Shown: one piece after another, positions 48,450 through 60,068 of the stretch
Numbering within the stretch: the stretch's first letter is position 1
Layout of the letters: every line of letters begins with the position of its first letter
DNA from: Paragonimus westermani
Lineage: Eukaryota; Platyhelminthes; Trematoda; Plagiorchiida; Troglotrematidae
Length of the DNA stretch: 64,000 nucleotides
Direction of reading: 5' to 3'
Assembly (NCBI GenBank): GCA_008508345.1
Contig: QNGE01000938.1
Coordinates: 38,609 to 102,608, forward strand
Made by a program: the position numbers and the translations under genes
The notes under the pieces: generated by a model
The model's input: only the letters and a program-made list of their open reading frames with translations
What the model was told of the DNA's origin: nothing
The model's database searches: none

Positions 48450-51400
48450 GTGAGTGAACGCCATTAGTTTTTACTTATTTATGAATGTTGACTTCTTCCC
48501 ACTGGTGATGTATTTTGTCGATATTCGTTAAAAATGACTCCGTTTCAGTGGTTTGTCTACAGACTAGAAAAATTACACTTACGTGAACTACTGTTATTGT
48601 GGTTGCACATCCGCCTTGTTATAATTGAACAGAGCTGAAATTTTGGGTCCATAAGACTGTGTTTTGCACACAAATAAATGACCATCCCCTACGGAGTTAT
48701 GGGTAAGTTTAGATTGAAAGCTATTGGCACATGGAGACAGGTTTTACTAGACAATACCAGAAGAAAGGATCTGACTAAGAAACCTTACATTTTGTTTATG
48801 AGCGGCATCACACATTCGGTGAAGTGGTTATTGATGGAAATTGTCCAGTCTAATGTGTACGGAAGAAGATGTCTTTAGCGTAAGGTTTAACTAACAGTCA
48901 TCCTTCTAGTTTACTGGTTTGTCTTTTGTTGAACTTTGCAATCAAAATTGTAGTTGGATTCATCAGTTCGCATACAGTAGACGAGGCCAGTCAGTAAGGC
49001 AACTGTTTTCCCCCTATGAACTCATCTGTTCCGTTGTGGGTGTCATCTGCAATTGAACTGTGGCTAAGCACGATAGTATTCTCTCCATGGGAATTGGACT
49101 ACTTGGAAACGTTGAGGGTGCTCCAAATTATTAAAACCACGAACTTCCCCTTCAACGAATCAGTTCGTTCCTAATGTTATTGTGTCTATTCTACACCTGA
49201 AGTATTTTCACCAATAACACTGTTGAAGAAAACACGCCCGTGTTATCTAACCGAAGTGTGACACAATCTCACGTCAGAAGGTACTCATGTATCGTGTGGT
49301 TTGTCTAACCACGATGGGATTCACCCAAACAATAGCCTATCAGTTAACAATCGTTTAGGTCTCGGATGGACGAAATGAAGCATGCAAGTAATGGGGACAT
49401 TGACTAAGTGAATGTCAAAATTAATCTACCACGTGAGCTCACATAAGTATACAAACATAAAATAAGCGACGGCCGTTATATCGAGTATCAGAGGCAGACG
49501 GACATTCAATGTTAAACGACTGCGAATCGTAACTTCCTCATAAATTGTCTTTGTTTTGTTTGGAGTACAGAGTAGACGAACATATGGCCGCAATTTTTGA
49601 ATCGCTCTTGAACGAAGTGATTGAAACCCAAATTTAACAGTAAGTACATCAAATACCTGTGTGGCATGCATAGTTAAACAAGGTATGGAACGAGAGTTTC
49701 TAGCTGTCGATGTGACATTTCTAATTGCAGTTGATAAATAAGCTATATAACATCAAACATCGCGTTACATCTCCCCGGTCAAATAAACAGTGAATGTGCC
49801 ACCGACAAGTCGTACGGGATTTCGGTTGGTATAAATTGTACACGTACATCATAGATGTTTAAAAACGGTTTATATGCCATCTACTTAGGAGTGCATTCTG
49901 TGGTACCGCTTACTCGTTCTTCGAGCAAATGTGAGCACGACGAACTAACACTTTACAATTAGTTCAACCATACTGGTTAAATGCGGCACCTTCGTACCCT
50001 AGCATGTGTAACCACTAGGTTGTTGGGAGTAACACGTAGAAGAATCATTGGTTTCAGTAGATAATAATGGAGGCGAAACTCGTTGCGAGTACCCTGTTTC
50101 TGAAAGAGCCAGCCAAAGGACAACTATGAATGGAAGGGCTGCTATCAGGTGTAGATTGTGTACAAATTGAAATAAACGAAATCCCAAAATTTCTATCGGT
50201 AATGACGCAATGGTTAATTTAGCCTCAGAAGCATATGAGTATTTTGCTATAGGTCTGTTTAACTTGCCCTCGGGTCATATCACGAAAAATAAACTTAGCG
50301 TCGTAATCAGTTTGATTCGAATGAAAGAATCAAAATTGGTTATTAAACAAACACATCAAAGTGCGGTAGACCTTCCATGATTCTTTCTCAAGGCTTTGCT
50401 TCTAGCTTGCTAGTCTGCTAATGTGAGGAAGGTTTTGATACTTCGCAGAGTGACTTACACTCTGAGGAGTGCAACGCGGTCAGTGTGCGAGATGAAATAA
50501 TTTGTAAATCTAATTTTATTTATTGACAGCACGCAAAATATAAGCGCTGAAAAATCGGGCTTGAATATGTGATATAAGAAGCGCCTTACATATGAAAAGC
50601 CAGATCAGTATTAAAACTTCATTTACCTGGAGTATACTCATCAGCAAAATGTGTGATGCTTGCCAGGAATGTTTCTGTAATGCATTGAATAAGCAACGAA
50701 AATAGGATGATGTTTTTCAAGGGGGAACTCGCTTTTTCATCCCCTGGTACGATGTTGCGAACGGTGAATACAGAGCCGAGGTACGGTAAATTTGTGAGTT
50801 TAGATAGATGCCTGAAATCAATTGCAGTGAGGATGGTTCTCATGTACATTTTACGACAACTATTCAATGCGTTTTGCTGTTATGGTCAAACATCTTGGAA
50901 CGTGATGCCAGCTAATCAATTTTCGCACAACTTAAAGCAAAGGTTTTTAATTGCATTCTGGTTTTATGATCATCTTGATCAGTTTTTTAGTTATTTGGAG
51001 CTATCAAAAAAGAACAATGGACATGGTTGCAAAAATCAACCATCCGGTTTCAGCATTCATTTTATCACCGATTATGGGGATGTTGATTGATTCCAGACTA
51101 ATCAAGTTAAGTGTCCTAACTTTGTATCACCTCTCGTTTGCCCTGACAGACCTGACCCGTTAAACATGTTGTCGACTTTCAATAAGTTAGCGACATAACA
51201 ATGACTTCTCTCTCCATACTCACTCAGCTGAATAGTCCACGACTACCTTCACCTCTGTCCGGATTCAGTAGGTACGGAGAGAATGACAAACATAGCTTAA
51301 ACGCAGCATCTTTGCTAGTTCTAGCAGACGTTAAGGCCCCCGGTCCCATGTCTTATAAGTGCGTTTCCGCTCGGATCATTTAAGCTAATTAGGATGGCTG

Positions 51401-52548
51401 GTCAGTGTCAGTTTGCTTTTCAGTTGGTCTGGGTTGAAAAAATGAAATGTTGTTCAAATTACAAGGGAAACTTTAACCGAAGCAGTAAAATATTTAAGTA
51501 TGATGAAAGCAGTTCTTACTCTGGTACATACATTGGACAGTTACTGGTCCATACCTTAAACAGCAGACGGAGTATGATTCTTTTACTCACTGGGAATTAA
51601 CAGTTCCAAGACAAATAGCTCATCCAAGGTTTTAATGCAAAATTGTAGAAAATAATGTTACATAGGTTGTGCGTTCATACAATGAATAAGCACACGGAGT
51701 TTTTGTAACAATAATGACAGAAAACTATTGCAGGCAGGTCGTCACCGCTCACTTTGTTGTACGCAGCAAACAGATTCACAAATCAAGTGCACTGCTGTTG
51801 GTTAAATTACAGTCTATACACAAATGCGCCAGAAGACATGATCATTTCTATCTGTGCTGGTATCAAACTGTACGTTACACGGCGTGATATTGGCTATCAC
51901 CGAGTTCGGCTTCGAGTGACGGTTGCGGGTGCTATGGCTTGTGTGGCGGTTGGGCTAGCCAGTAGACTATGAAGCAACAGGGGAGGAAAAAGGCAAACAC
52001 ACATGAAGAGAAATAAAATAAACAGCAGAATCACGAGAAGATTTGAACGAGATTTCACATACAAACTGTCCATAAACTGCGGCACTGCTATATCCGAGAA
52101 CGTTCTACACAGGTGGTGTGGGTGGTCGATAACTCCTTAGCCGAGCAAGTGGTGCTGACCAACCTTTCTCAGCGAGACGGTCAAGGTTTTCACAGCTCGT
52201 TTGTTTATCTTGTGTTTTCATTCACTTATCAGCAGATACGCTAGATGCTGCGTCGGCTTATGGAGTACTCCACCCAACTAGCAAAGAATGTAAGCTTCCA
52301 ATGCCTCGGTTTTCAGTCATATTTCGGGAACATTTTCAAAATACGCGCCGGCGGACTGCCGCGTTGCTCACAAAGTCAGCCCATGTGGTACAGACAAACT
52401 GGCAAAAACACCGTTGATCGAATACCGAGAGTCTGAACGCACTTTCCACACGAATGGACCAGGTCTCTGACTCACAGAGCAGAACAGGGCGTACAGGCAC
52501 ATTGGAAAATCTGTCTGTGAGCGAAAAACGTACGTTTTTGCAGCGCGA

Positions 52549-53250
52549 CTAGTGACACAGATTGACAAGCATACCACGTGTTGTCATCATGGGTACCTTG
52601 TCAGCAATACAACAGGCTGCGAAGATGACACCATCCAGGAGGTCGAAGCGGCTGACGGTTCCCATCAACCTGTCAGCAACAGTAAGAATATGGTCAGTGC
52701 CAACCCAATGTTGTAACAACATTTTACATCTTGTAGATGCAAACGGTATACCATACGGACGAGCTGTTTCAGTTACTCCGTTCAGTATGCTTTTCATGCT
52801 TTTTGCAGAGGAAATAGGTAAAACATTGTCGTCCGCATACTCAACATCGGTTAAATTATTACGTGATGGATGCTCCACGGTAATATTCTCGAAACCCTTG
52901 AATGTTTCTTCCAGAACACCACTAGAGTTGATCAACAATAAGGAGATCACAAGCTTTTGAAGAATTCCACTTGGCGCAGGGAACGCTCGAGGTAGCTGCC
53001 TATAATTGCGCACTCTACACTCAGAAAGGGTAATCAAAGACCTCTGCAACCTGGCACATTTCACTGGGACATCTGTGCAATGAGGATAGTCCCGGACAAA
53101 TTGTCGGCCAACGTAGTCAAAGACAGAATTGAAGTTCAAAACATCCTGATCTCTGGTTAAGAAAAGGATTGTTGATTTCCCGATGGCTATCACAAGGTGG
53201 AGATATGGTCGATACACTCGCGAGCAGGCCGAAAACAATCCTGTCTTCAT
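52549..53250 (-). pseudogene. RT palm part of the RTE-like element (YADD retained)
   Basis: An open frame of 233 codons. YADD is at residues 138-141, preceded by NNLTDVE and followed by ARPYGIPFASTRCKMLLQHW at about residues 167-186, then DRLMGTVSRFDLLDGVI, where FTYLGS is usual. The first 60 or so residues of this frame are not RT-like and probably read a wrong frame of the same element, because the correct N-terminal RT part lies in the overlapping frame at 53117-53521. It is a relic, not a functional enzyme, although the catalytic aspartate pair survives. Confidence 0.8.
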
Positions 53251-53521
53251 TTTTGGTTATTTCTGTTCCAGAGTTCGTCTCAGTTTGAAGCCCATAGGAT
53301 GCGACAGAGACAAGACTAACACCTCTGTATTTGTCATATGGTGTCCTGGCCTCCTTTTTAAAAATGGAAGTGACTACCGATAAACAACAGTCATCAGGTA
53401 TCTTTTCATCACCACATATAGAAGAGTACAGCGTGGTCATTCCCGACAACACTACTTCACCACCATCCTCGAAAAACGGTGGAGAACGAATGTCAGCACC
53501 CGGGGCTGTATTACTCTTCAA
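53117..53521 (-). pseudogene. N-terminal RT part of the RTE-like element
   Basis: An open frame of 134 codons. It starts KSNTAPGADI (usual K.NKAPG.D), then SPPFFEDGGEVV, then EKIPDDCCLSVVTSIFKKEA and YDKYRGVSLVSVAS, the RT finger motifs in order. After about residue 75 the reading stops resembling RT, and similarity resumes in the overlapping frame at 52549-53250, so a frameshift lies near 53280. Confidence 0.8.
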
Positions 53522-56500
53522 TCAATGAACCTCCAAAACTACTTTGTATTCCGGTGATGGATTGTCTAGCATGTCGTAACTGATCAAACTTCCCATTATC
53601 CACAACTGTATGAACCATCTTATACCAGTTGAATTATCCTTCGATGTGCCTGGTCCATTTATCAATTCGCTGCGATACGCTGTAGATCTGTGAACCCTCT
53701 TTTACAACTTCAGCTCTACTACAACTTTTCGATGGTCAGCTCACCCAAGAATCATGAAAAACAGCACTCGACCGCTCTCCCATAAAATGTCTCTTCCATC
53801 TCTTTGATTTGCCACGAGAAGTGAGCTTCACTCTCTTTACGCAGGCATGTTGTAGGTTTGTGACAGGATTCAACTGCAATCTTCAATATAATCCATAAAA
53901 ACCTGTTATTGTGCTCTACTGAATCAACAAAATTCCATTCTTCTGATATTTACTTCGCTCCTTTACACGTAGTTGTTGAGGTTTCTGTGCAGTAACAGTT
54001 CGAATCGTCACATCATTGTGAATCTGGAAGCTGACTTATCAGTTTTGCTTGATATGCGTTCCTTTCACCTCCGTCAATCCACTTCCAACTGAACACATGT
54101 TTACGGGTTGACATTCTCTGAGAAGACAATTTTAAAAAAGCTAGCACAAAAAACACCATAGTCTGAATCGAGGAGGTTAGTGCAAAACGGAGAATAGTCT
54201 TTGTTTGTGTGATCAAGCCAATAGTGGAGGTTGAATTGTTGAATTTGCATCCATCGGTAGAGTTTCACAAGACAGCGTTCACGTGAGGTAGAGTCCTCTT
54301 TTGTGCCAGAATGTGAGGCTCGATAGGTAGAGTCCGTGAGACATGTAAGTGTAACTGTAGCACATCGCTGTTAGTGTGTCACGCTCGGACACCAAACACA
54401 CACCACAAATTACCTTCTCATCCGGAGAAAGACAACCACTTTGAACTTTCACGCCACTGACAAACAGAATCCCGTATATTGTTAGCTTAGAAAGCTTGCT
54501 GCAAGTGGATTCCTTAAGCCAACTTGCAACTAGGACCCAACTGCGCTTTTAACCACTAGCAGTCCGCGTGTTGATTTGTATTCATGATATGTTTATCACT
54601 GGATATGTCTAACTGCAACGATAGTTACCTAAGCAGAACTGAAATATGCCTGATATCCAGAATAATGTGGCGTATAGGTAAATGGTTACAGAAAGAAGAA
54701 CGTCAGTTCTATCTGAACACGTAAACAACCACAACGCGTCCTAACCATGCTAGTGGGTCAGCTTCTGCATCCAGAACCCTACTAATGCAAGATTATTGTG
54801 TTTTAATAAAGCGGTAGCGATCAACCGATAAAAACTTGCCCTGTGAGTACAAAAACAGTTATTTGTGAACCTGACATCTCCCTGGTTTAAGTGATCTTTC
54901 TTGAACAACTGAATAGCTATCCATCTCATTCCTGTAAATCATTTGTATGAATCAAACCGAGTCGTTGTTGTAGATTTGATAATCGGACCCTCTTATTATG
55001 TGTGTTTAAACTGCTCTGTTCAAACTGCGTTAGTGCCTCTTTTTCGAGTGTATCAGGCAGTCAAGGGGTCATTATATTGAGGCCTTGATTGGGTAGGGGG
55101 GATACCATTGTAAACATTCTGAATTAGTCAACAACAACAACAACTAGAATAATGGTTTATATGATAATCTGTATGAACTGATGAATTTCTCTGAGAGAAG
55201 ATATTAAAGAAGACGAACTGCGAATTTGCTGGTTAAAGTGAGATGTTTCATGAGCAAGGGTAACTGAAAGTGTGTAACCTGTTTCGTAGTTGTTGAGATT
55301 AATTATACTTACGCGGTCGATAACTGACTGTATATAAACGACAACTCCATAAGCCACAACACAGAAGCTCATTTACGATTCTGAGAAGTGCTCAGTGCAG
55401 TCTTGCAGAAACCGTTCAGTCTCAAGATCCCAAGTAGTTTTGAAACTCTCCACTGAACAACAGAATTTATTACGTCCGGAAGCTTGATAAAAATCAGTGG
55501 CGAAATTAGACTCTACTATCCAGACTGTAAAGAGTTTAATGGTAATCGATTTAGCAACACTGTTGCATTCACCGTGAATGCTGGTCCAATCATTATGACT
55601 TATTAACATGTTACGATTCCCTTTGATACAATAAACTGCCGACTAGAACTTGTTATGCACACGACCAAACTAACCAGATTTGAAGAACTCACAAGGACCA
55701 ACAACACCAGTGGTATTCAACATACTGGTTACACTCTCTACTGAAAATTACCGTTAGTTGTGCTAGGAAATCTCGATGAAGATTAAGAAATAACTTTCCT
55801 TGTTTGCCACTGGTGACCCGATTTTTGTCATCCATGTTTACCTCCGACTGCTAAAACAATTTTAAGTGTCGTAGTTTCATGTCAAATTATGTAAAAAGAT
55901 CACCGCAAACAGTTTGCTTGTTTTAACCCCCGCAGAGCGTAAAACCCTGTTACAAACCCATTTGCATCAAGGTCATCTGAGAGGACAGTTATCTCTCTTC
56001 CATAATTCCTTTTACATCCGGCTTGTTTACCACTCTTCATACATTATTTATCCAGGAATACTGATAAATAAGAGACTGAATTACAGAAGAGTAATCGAGG
56101 ATTTAGTCAATTTCTAATTGAATACTGCCACAAATGTCGATAGCTATTGGGTTCAGATAGACTGTTCAGTTGCTTTATAAATAAATGGTCACAATTCCAG
56201 TCCCAGTTTTGGTACTACTGACTGACTCCAAAAAAGGCGGAACTCGAGTCTAGTGTCTTTCGTCAAAAGAGGTTGGCTGGAAAGTCTATGTGAATATAAA
56301 ACTTGTAACCGGTTGTGGGTGATGATCAACTTGAGAAAGTAAAATGGGTTGACTTTCAGAGACTGGTTAGCAGAATTTGTGTACGTATCAGTGGGCTACC
56401 CAACCGACATGTCTCAGAAGTCTACGGAAAATAAATAACGTTGTTAATCGCACAGAAGTTCAGGAGACGTTTCCAACGGACAATTCCTTAGTCTTAAAAT

Positions 56501-57886
56501 GCATCATATATGTACTTTTCTGTTTTGCAGTCATTCAAACTTGTGCGCTCTCCTTAGATACACCAGACTACCTACAGTAAATGAGAAGCGCTATAATGGT
56601 TTGTTTATCTAAATTACCTATCTTGGAGAAAAAGATTTGCTTGGCTTTTCAGAGCTGTAGCACCGCTTTCTTCCCGGCTGAGAAAGATTCAATGATTTTG
56701 TAATCAGCCTGCAAGCTGGCTGACATATACCGAGACTTCAGCTGGGAATCGGAGTGGCTTCACGAGCGCTGAAAAGGTTATTCTATTTCAGTTTATTGAA
56801 AAAAGAAAACTCAGCAACAATTCCAAGACCATCAGCTTCTGCTTGCGTGGATAACTCTTAGACAGTCATTCCTTCACTTGAGCACAGGTCTTCAGTTAAA
56901 TCCCTCAGTGGGCACAGGGTCGATGAGATCCAGGTCGACCCAGAGGTCTGTTAATTTGCAAATTACTTTTTGTAAATTACTCTTCCCAAACTACCCTTGT
57001 ATTCAATTAAATCAGACGGTCATCGGCCAAACTTTCTACTCATGTTGTTCTTGACAAAACGAGTTTATCACCGAGTTATTGAAAATATTACTAACTTGAG
57101 AACTGAATTGTTTTGTAGTAATCTGCGTTTCGCAATTTCAGCATATATAATTAGGTTGCGGTTACAAAACTGAAAAGTGATGTGTGTAATTCTTGTACCT
57201 CACCTAAGACAGAACATAATTTGTTCGGGCAGCAAAAATTGATTTTTTCTAGGAGCGATCTGAGAAACAACGAATTCGGTAATAGACAGTCTGTACGGTT
57301 AAACGAACAGAATGTTGGTGGAAACCGCGACTTATTTCCTTAATGACCTGAAGGTTTCTACACCTTTCATTGTTTCCCAAAAATTGTTTTTATTTCAGAC
57401 TCTGATTAATTTGCACCAGAGTAACTGATAAGTGTTTATTCCTAAATTTGTTGTGGCCATTCGCAAAAGTTGGAGTTTTCTCACCCACAATGCAGGTCAG
57501 TTTTGTTCGATGGAGCTTTTATGCTTATGATTGGTCAGTTCGGTTATCCAATCACACGTAGAGCGTGTAAACTGATTGTCTGCCCAAACTCTCAACTAGG
57601 AGTGACATTTCATTACCACCTATTGATTAGAGGTTTGACTGTGAAACAGAGTAACGGTGGATGTCTTGTTGAAGCATTGGCCGTAAACCAGCAGAATATA
57701 TGCGTAAAATCTCAATAGAAGTTGGCATATTCGCCCAGTTTCATGATACTCTTTGGAACCAAACTTGTGACGCCTGAACCGTTCGTATAATGTCGTCACG
57801 AAGAAACGAAATGTGGGTACCAATTCAGCCTGTGGAATACTACACGCTATTACTGTTGCTGTTATCAAGATTGCTGTTTTCTGTAG

Positions 57887-58021
57887 ACGGACAAATGGAT
57901 AGGCCGAGTGTGCATGATTTTAGTCTCACTAACGACGACCGTCTGATCAACTGGCGTCAACAGCTAGACCGTCAAGGCAAATGGCCCGATGATCGTTGGC
58001 AAAGTATCCCTCATTCCCCAG
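57887..58021 (+). CDS. Likely linker exon of the LAR-like receptor, 135 nt, phase 1-1
   Basis: A good acceptor (GATTGCTGTTTTCTGTAG) ends at 57886 and the donor GTAATT starts at 58022. The length is a codon multiple and both borders are phase 1, like all the complete FN3 exons here. It therefore joins the exon ending at 48449 to the one starting at 59646 without a frame change. The product, about 45 residues, begins DGQMDRPSVHDFSLTND and continues with a W- and Q-containing segment (LINWRQQLDRQGKWPDD). It is hydrophilic and has no FN3 core pattern. It could be a spacer between domains, or a cassette that can be skipped. It may also be a chance segment; phase and splice signals are the support. 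Confidence 0.55.
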
Positions 58022-59645
58022 GTAATTATGTGTAAATTATGTATTGTGAACTAATGGGTCGTTAGTCATTTCACTTGATGGACAGTCGCCAATTTAATTA
58101 AGCTGAATTACCGCTAATTATGTCTCATAAACAGAAGACAGGCCAAGTACACCCAAGAAAAAAGAGGTCCAAAACGTCATCAAAATCGATTGAGTTCGGC
58201 ACGACACTGATGAACGAACAACTATAAACCTATTATGAGAAAAGCATATCGAACGCGAAAATTTCGGAAACCATCGCCGAGAGGATGATAGTTAAATAAC
58301 CTGAGGGTGCTATGAAGTTGGCCAGTTAACGATTCGATTGACATTTTGAAAACTGACAGATAAACCAAGCTGTTCACTAAGAACAATATATTTATCTCGC
58401 ATAACCCTTCCAGCAACTGCTTCGTATATTCTCCTATAAGTTGAACTTATTGCCTTGTGTAACAAGGAACAAGACTCGTTTGATTCTGACTGTGTCCAAA
58501 AATCCCGTCAATATCTAACGAAAGTTTTCCCAGAGAATAGTCACACATCAATTGTTCAACGTGAGGTGAAAAAGACTTTGGTAACGATACACACGCACCA
58601 TATGTAGCCATCGTCCATTCATCGCTGTGTGCCAATTAGCCTATACTCACTCACAAACTCAAAATGAGTTATGTCCAGCTGTCTACGCTACTGAATATAA
58701 AAACAGATCGAGAGTAGTTTAGTGTAATCCCTAATCGTAATGATACAGATTCGTTCGCAATAACTACAAGCAAGTGTATCAGTATAGTAGCGTCACGTAA
58801 TGTTTCGGGTCACCGAGCAAGTTCACACTGGTGCAAAAGATCAGAATCATTCGAAACTGAACTAACGTAAACAACGAGATTATTGTTCAGATGTTTTGCG
58901 CATACAAAAAGAATACGGAAAGCTGAGCACCCGTAGAGATAAGATGGAATATTCACTAAACACCGACCATTATTTGACTAAAAGGGTTCACGTGACCTTT
59001 GCTACTAACTAAATGTTTCTCACTTGTGCGTTTCATGACTATTTACCCTATGGGTTCTTCACAGTAGTCGCCGTCATCTGATGTTCAACTTACTTCTCAC
59101 ATTCATTACCTTGAATGTAAACGAAGTTATCAAAAATCGAGCGGTTGTTGTGAAACCGTAGAACTTAATGTATCAAGTGGCGGAAATTATCAATTTAATT
59201 ATGTATGGTCTCTTCGTTGTTCTTGCTTCATTACGTAATCTGACATATTCCAGTCACTGCAAAATGATACTTTTCACAAAATCCAAACTAACGGCTTACT
59301 CACGACCATCGGTTTGTGAAGATAACAGTCGGTCCATCTAAACATACACCTACAAGACCATCAAACGATTCTTAGATTATAGCCGAAGAGCGTTACATTG
59401 GTGGTCTTCTTTTGAATTATAAGAAATATGTACAGATTGTTCAGCTGGTGTTGATTAAGTGAAGGTTTTGGTTTCAGCGTTGTGATAAAACCTTCTCTAA
59501 TTTGCAAATGTTAACAACTGTGTCCAAATATCCCTTCTTTAAAGAAAGTGCGTCATGTTTTTTCGCGAATGGCATCGTATATTTTTTTTGGTATGTGAAA
59601 TATTGTGTAGTAAACCGACTATCGCCTGCTTCGTTCTCATTTCAG
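58022..59645 (+). other. Intron before the last FN3 exon
   Basis: GT-AG, phase 1, 1.6 kb. Nothing else recognised. Confidence 0.55.
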
Positions 59646-60068
59646 CCCCTTTGAAGCCGAAAAATCTACACCTGGTGAGCATTCACAAACGTCCCAAGTT
59701 ACAACCAACACAGCCTGAGCCGTTAACTTACCAAAGTGTGGTCGAGTTGTCTCATATCTCCATTGAGCTCGCGTGGGATCCCCCAGACGGGCTACGAACT
59801 AGCCAGCAGATTACCTACCAAGTGTTCGTCAGACTGATCGGGCCAGATGACCTCATTTCTGAATTGTCAGAACAGTCCAGTGGTTACGGGGTTGGTGAGC
59901 TGGGAGGAACCGCTGTGGAGGCCGGAATGGGTATGCAGTTTGGTCACGAGACACTCGTCGATGGCAACATCGACGACAAGACCAGTTTACAACATCCGTG
60001 GCTTCGTCGACGTTTATTGGCTAACGTGACCGGAAATACGTTTCGGTCGTCTGACAGTGACAATATTG
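59646..60068 (+). CDS. LAR-like receptor exon: FN3, first half, with long insertions
   Basis: The acceptor TCGTTCTCATTTCAG ends at 59645 and the donor GTGAGT starts at 60069, phase 1 at both ends. The exon encodes 141 residues. APLKPKNLHLVSI is the A strand, then about 20 extra residues rich in P and Q, then LSHISIELAWDPPDG (B strand and core tryptophan) and QITYQVFVRLIG (C strand). NLH and ELAWDPP resemble the FN3-7 start of LAR proteins. After C there are about 65 residues rich in G, E and S, ending near RRRLLANVTGNTF, with an NVT site. No E-F-G strands follow, so the rest of the domain must be in a later exon. A donor-like GTGAGC at 59675 lies inside the exon and could be used alternatively. 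Confidence 0.82.

Larger units (their letters stand above)
51900..53800 (-). mobile_element. Decayed RTE-like non-LTR retrotransposon, 5' truncated
   Basis: On the - strand a reverse transcriptase can be followed through several frames. RIDKWTRHIEG and FNW lie near 53650. SNTAPGADI, then KIPDDCCLSVVTSIFKKEAR and YRGVSLVSVAS, lie between 53280 and 53510. A disturbed motif (VISLLLINSSGVLEETF) lies near 52900-52950. NNLTDVEYADD is at 52828-52860, and IPFASTRCKMLLQHW follows. After the RT there is CESETWSIRVE...LSVFDQRC...W.DFVSNAAVRRRVF (52336-52479), the C-terminal region known from RTE-type elements. Stops and frameshifts are frequent, so it is not active. The lower boundary near 51900 and the upper near 53800 mark where similarity fades. 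No poly(A) or target-site duplication was identified. Confidence 0.8.
48450..57886 (+). other. 9.4-kb intron carrying a retrotransposon relic
   Basis: GT-AG, phase 1. It includes the RTE-like relic at about 51900-53800 on the opposite strand and a (CAA)n run at about 55130-55145. A 127-codon open frame at 50707-51090 overlaps other open frames on both strands and has no motif. I found no further FN3 exon here, although LAR proteins usually have more FN3 domains at this point. A divergent or ATG-less exon could have been missed. Confidence 0.6.

Noticed and set aside
50707..51090. 127-codon open frame as a gene
   Set aside because: Overlapped by other open frames on both strands, no motif, no splice context; lies inside an intron. 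Length alone is not decisive in this DNA.
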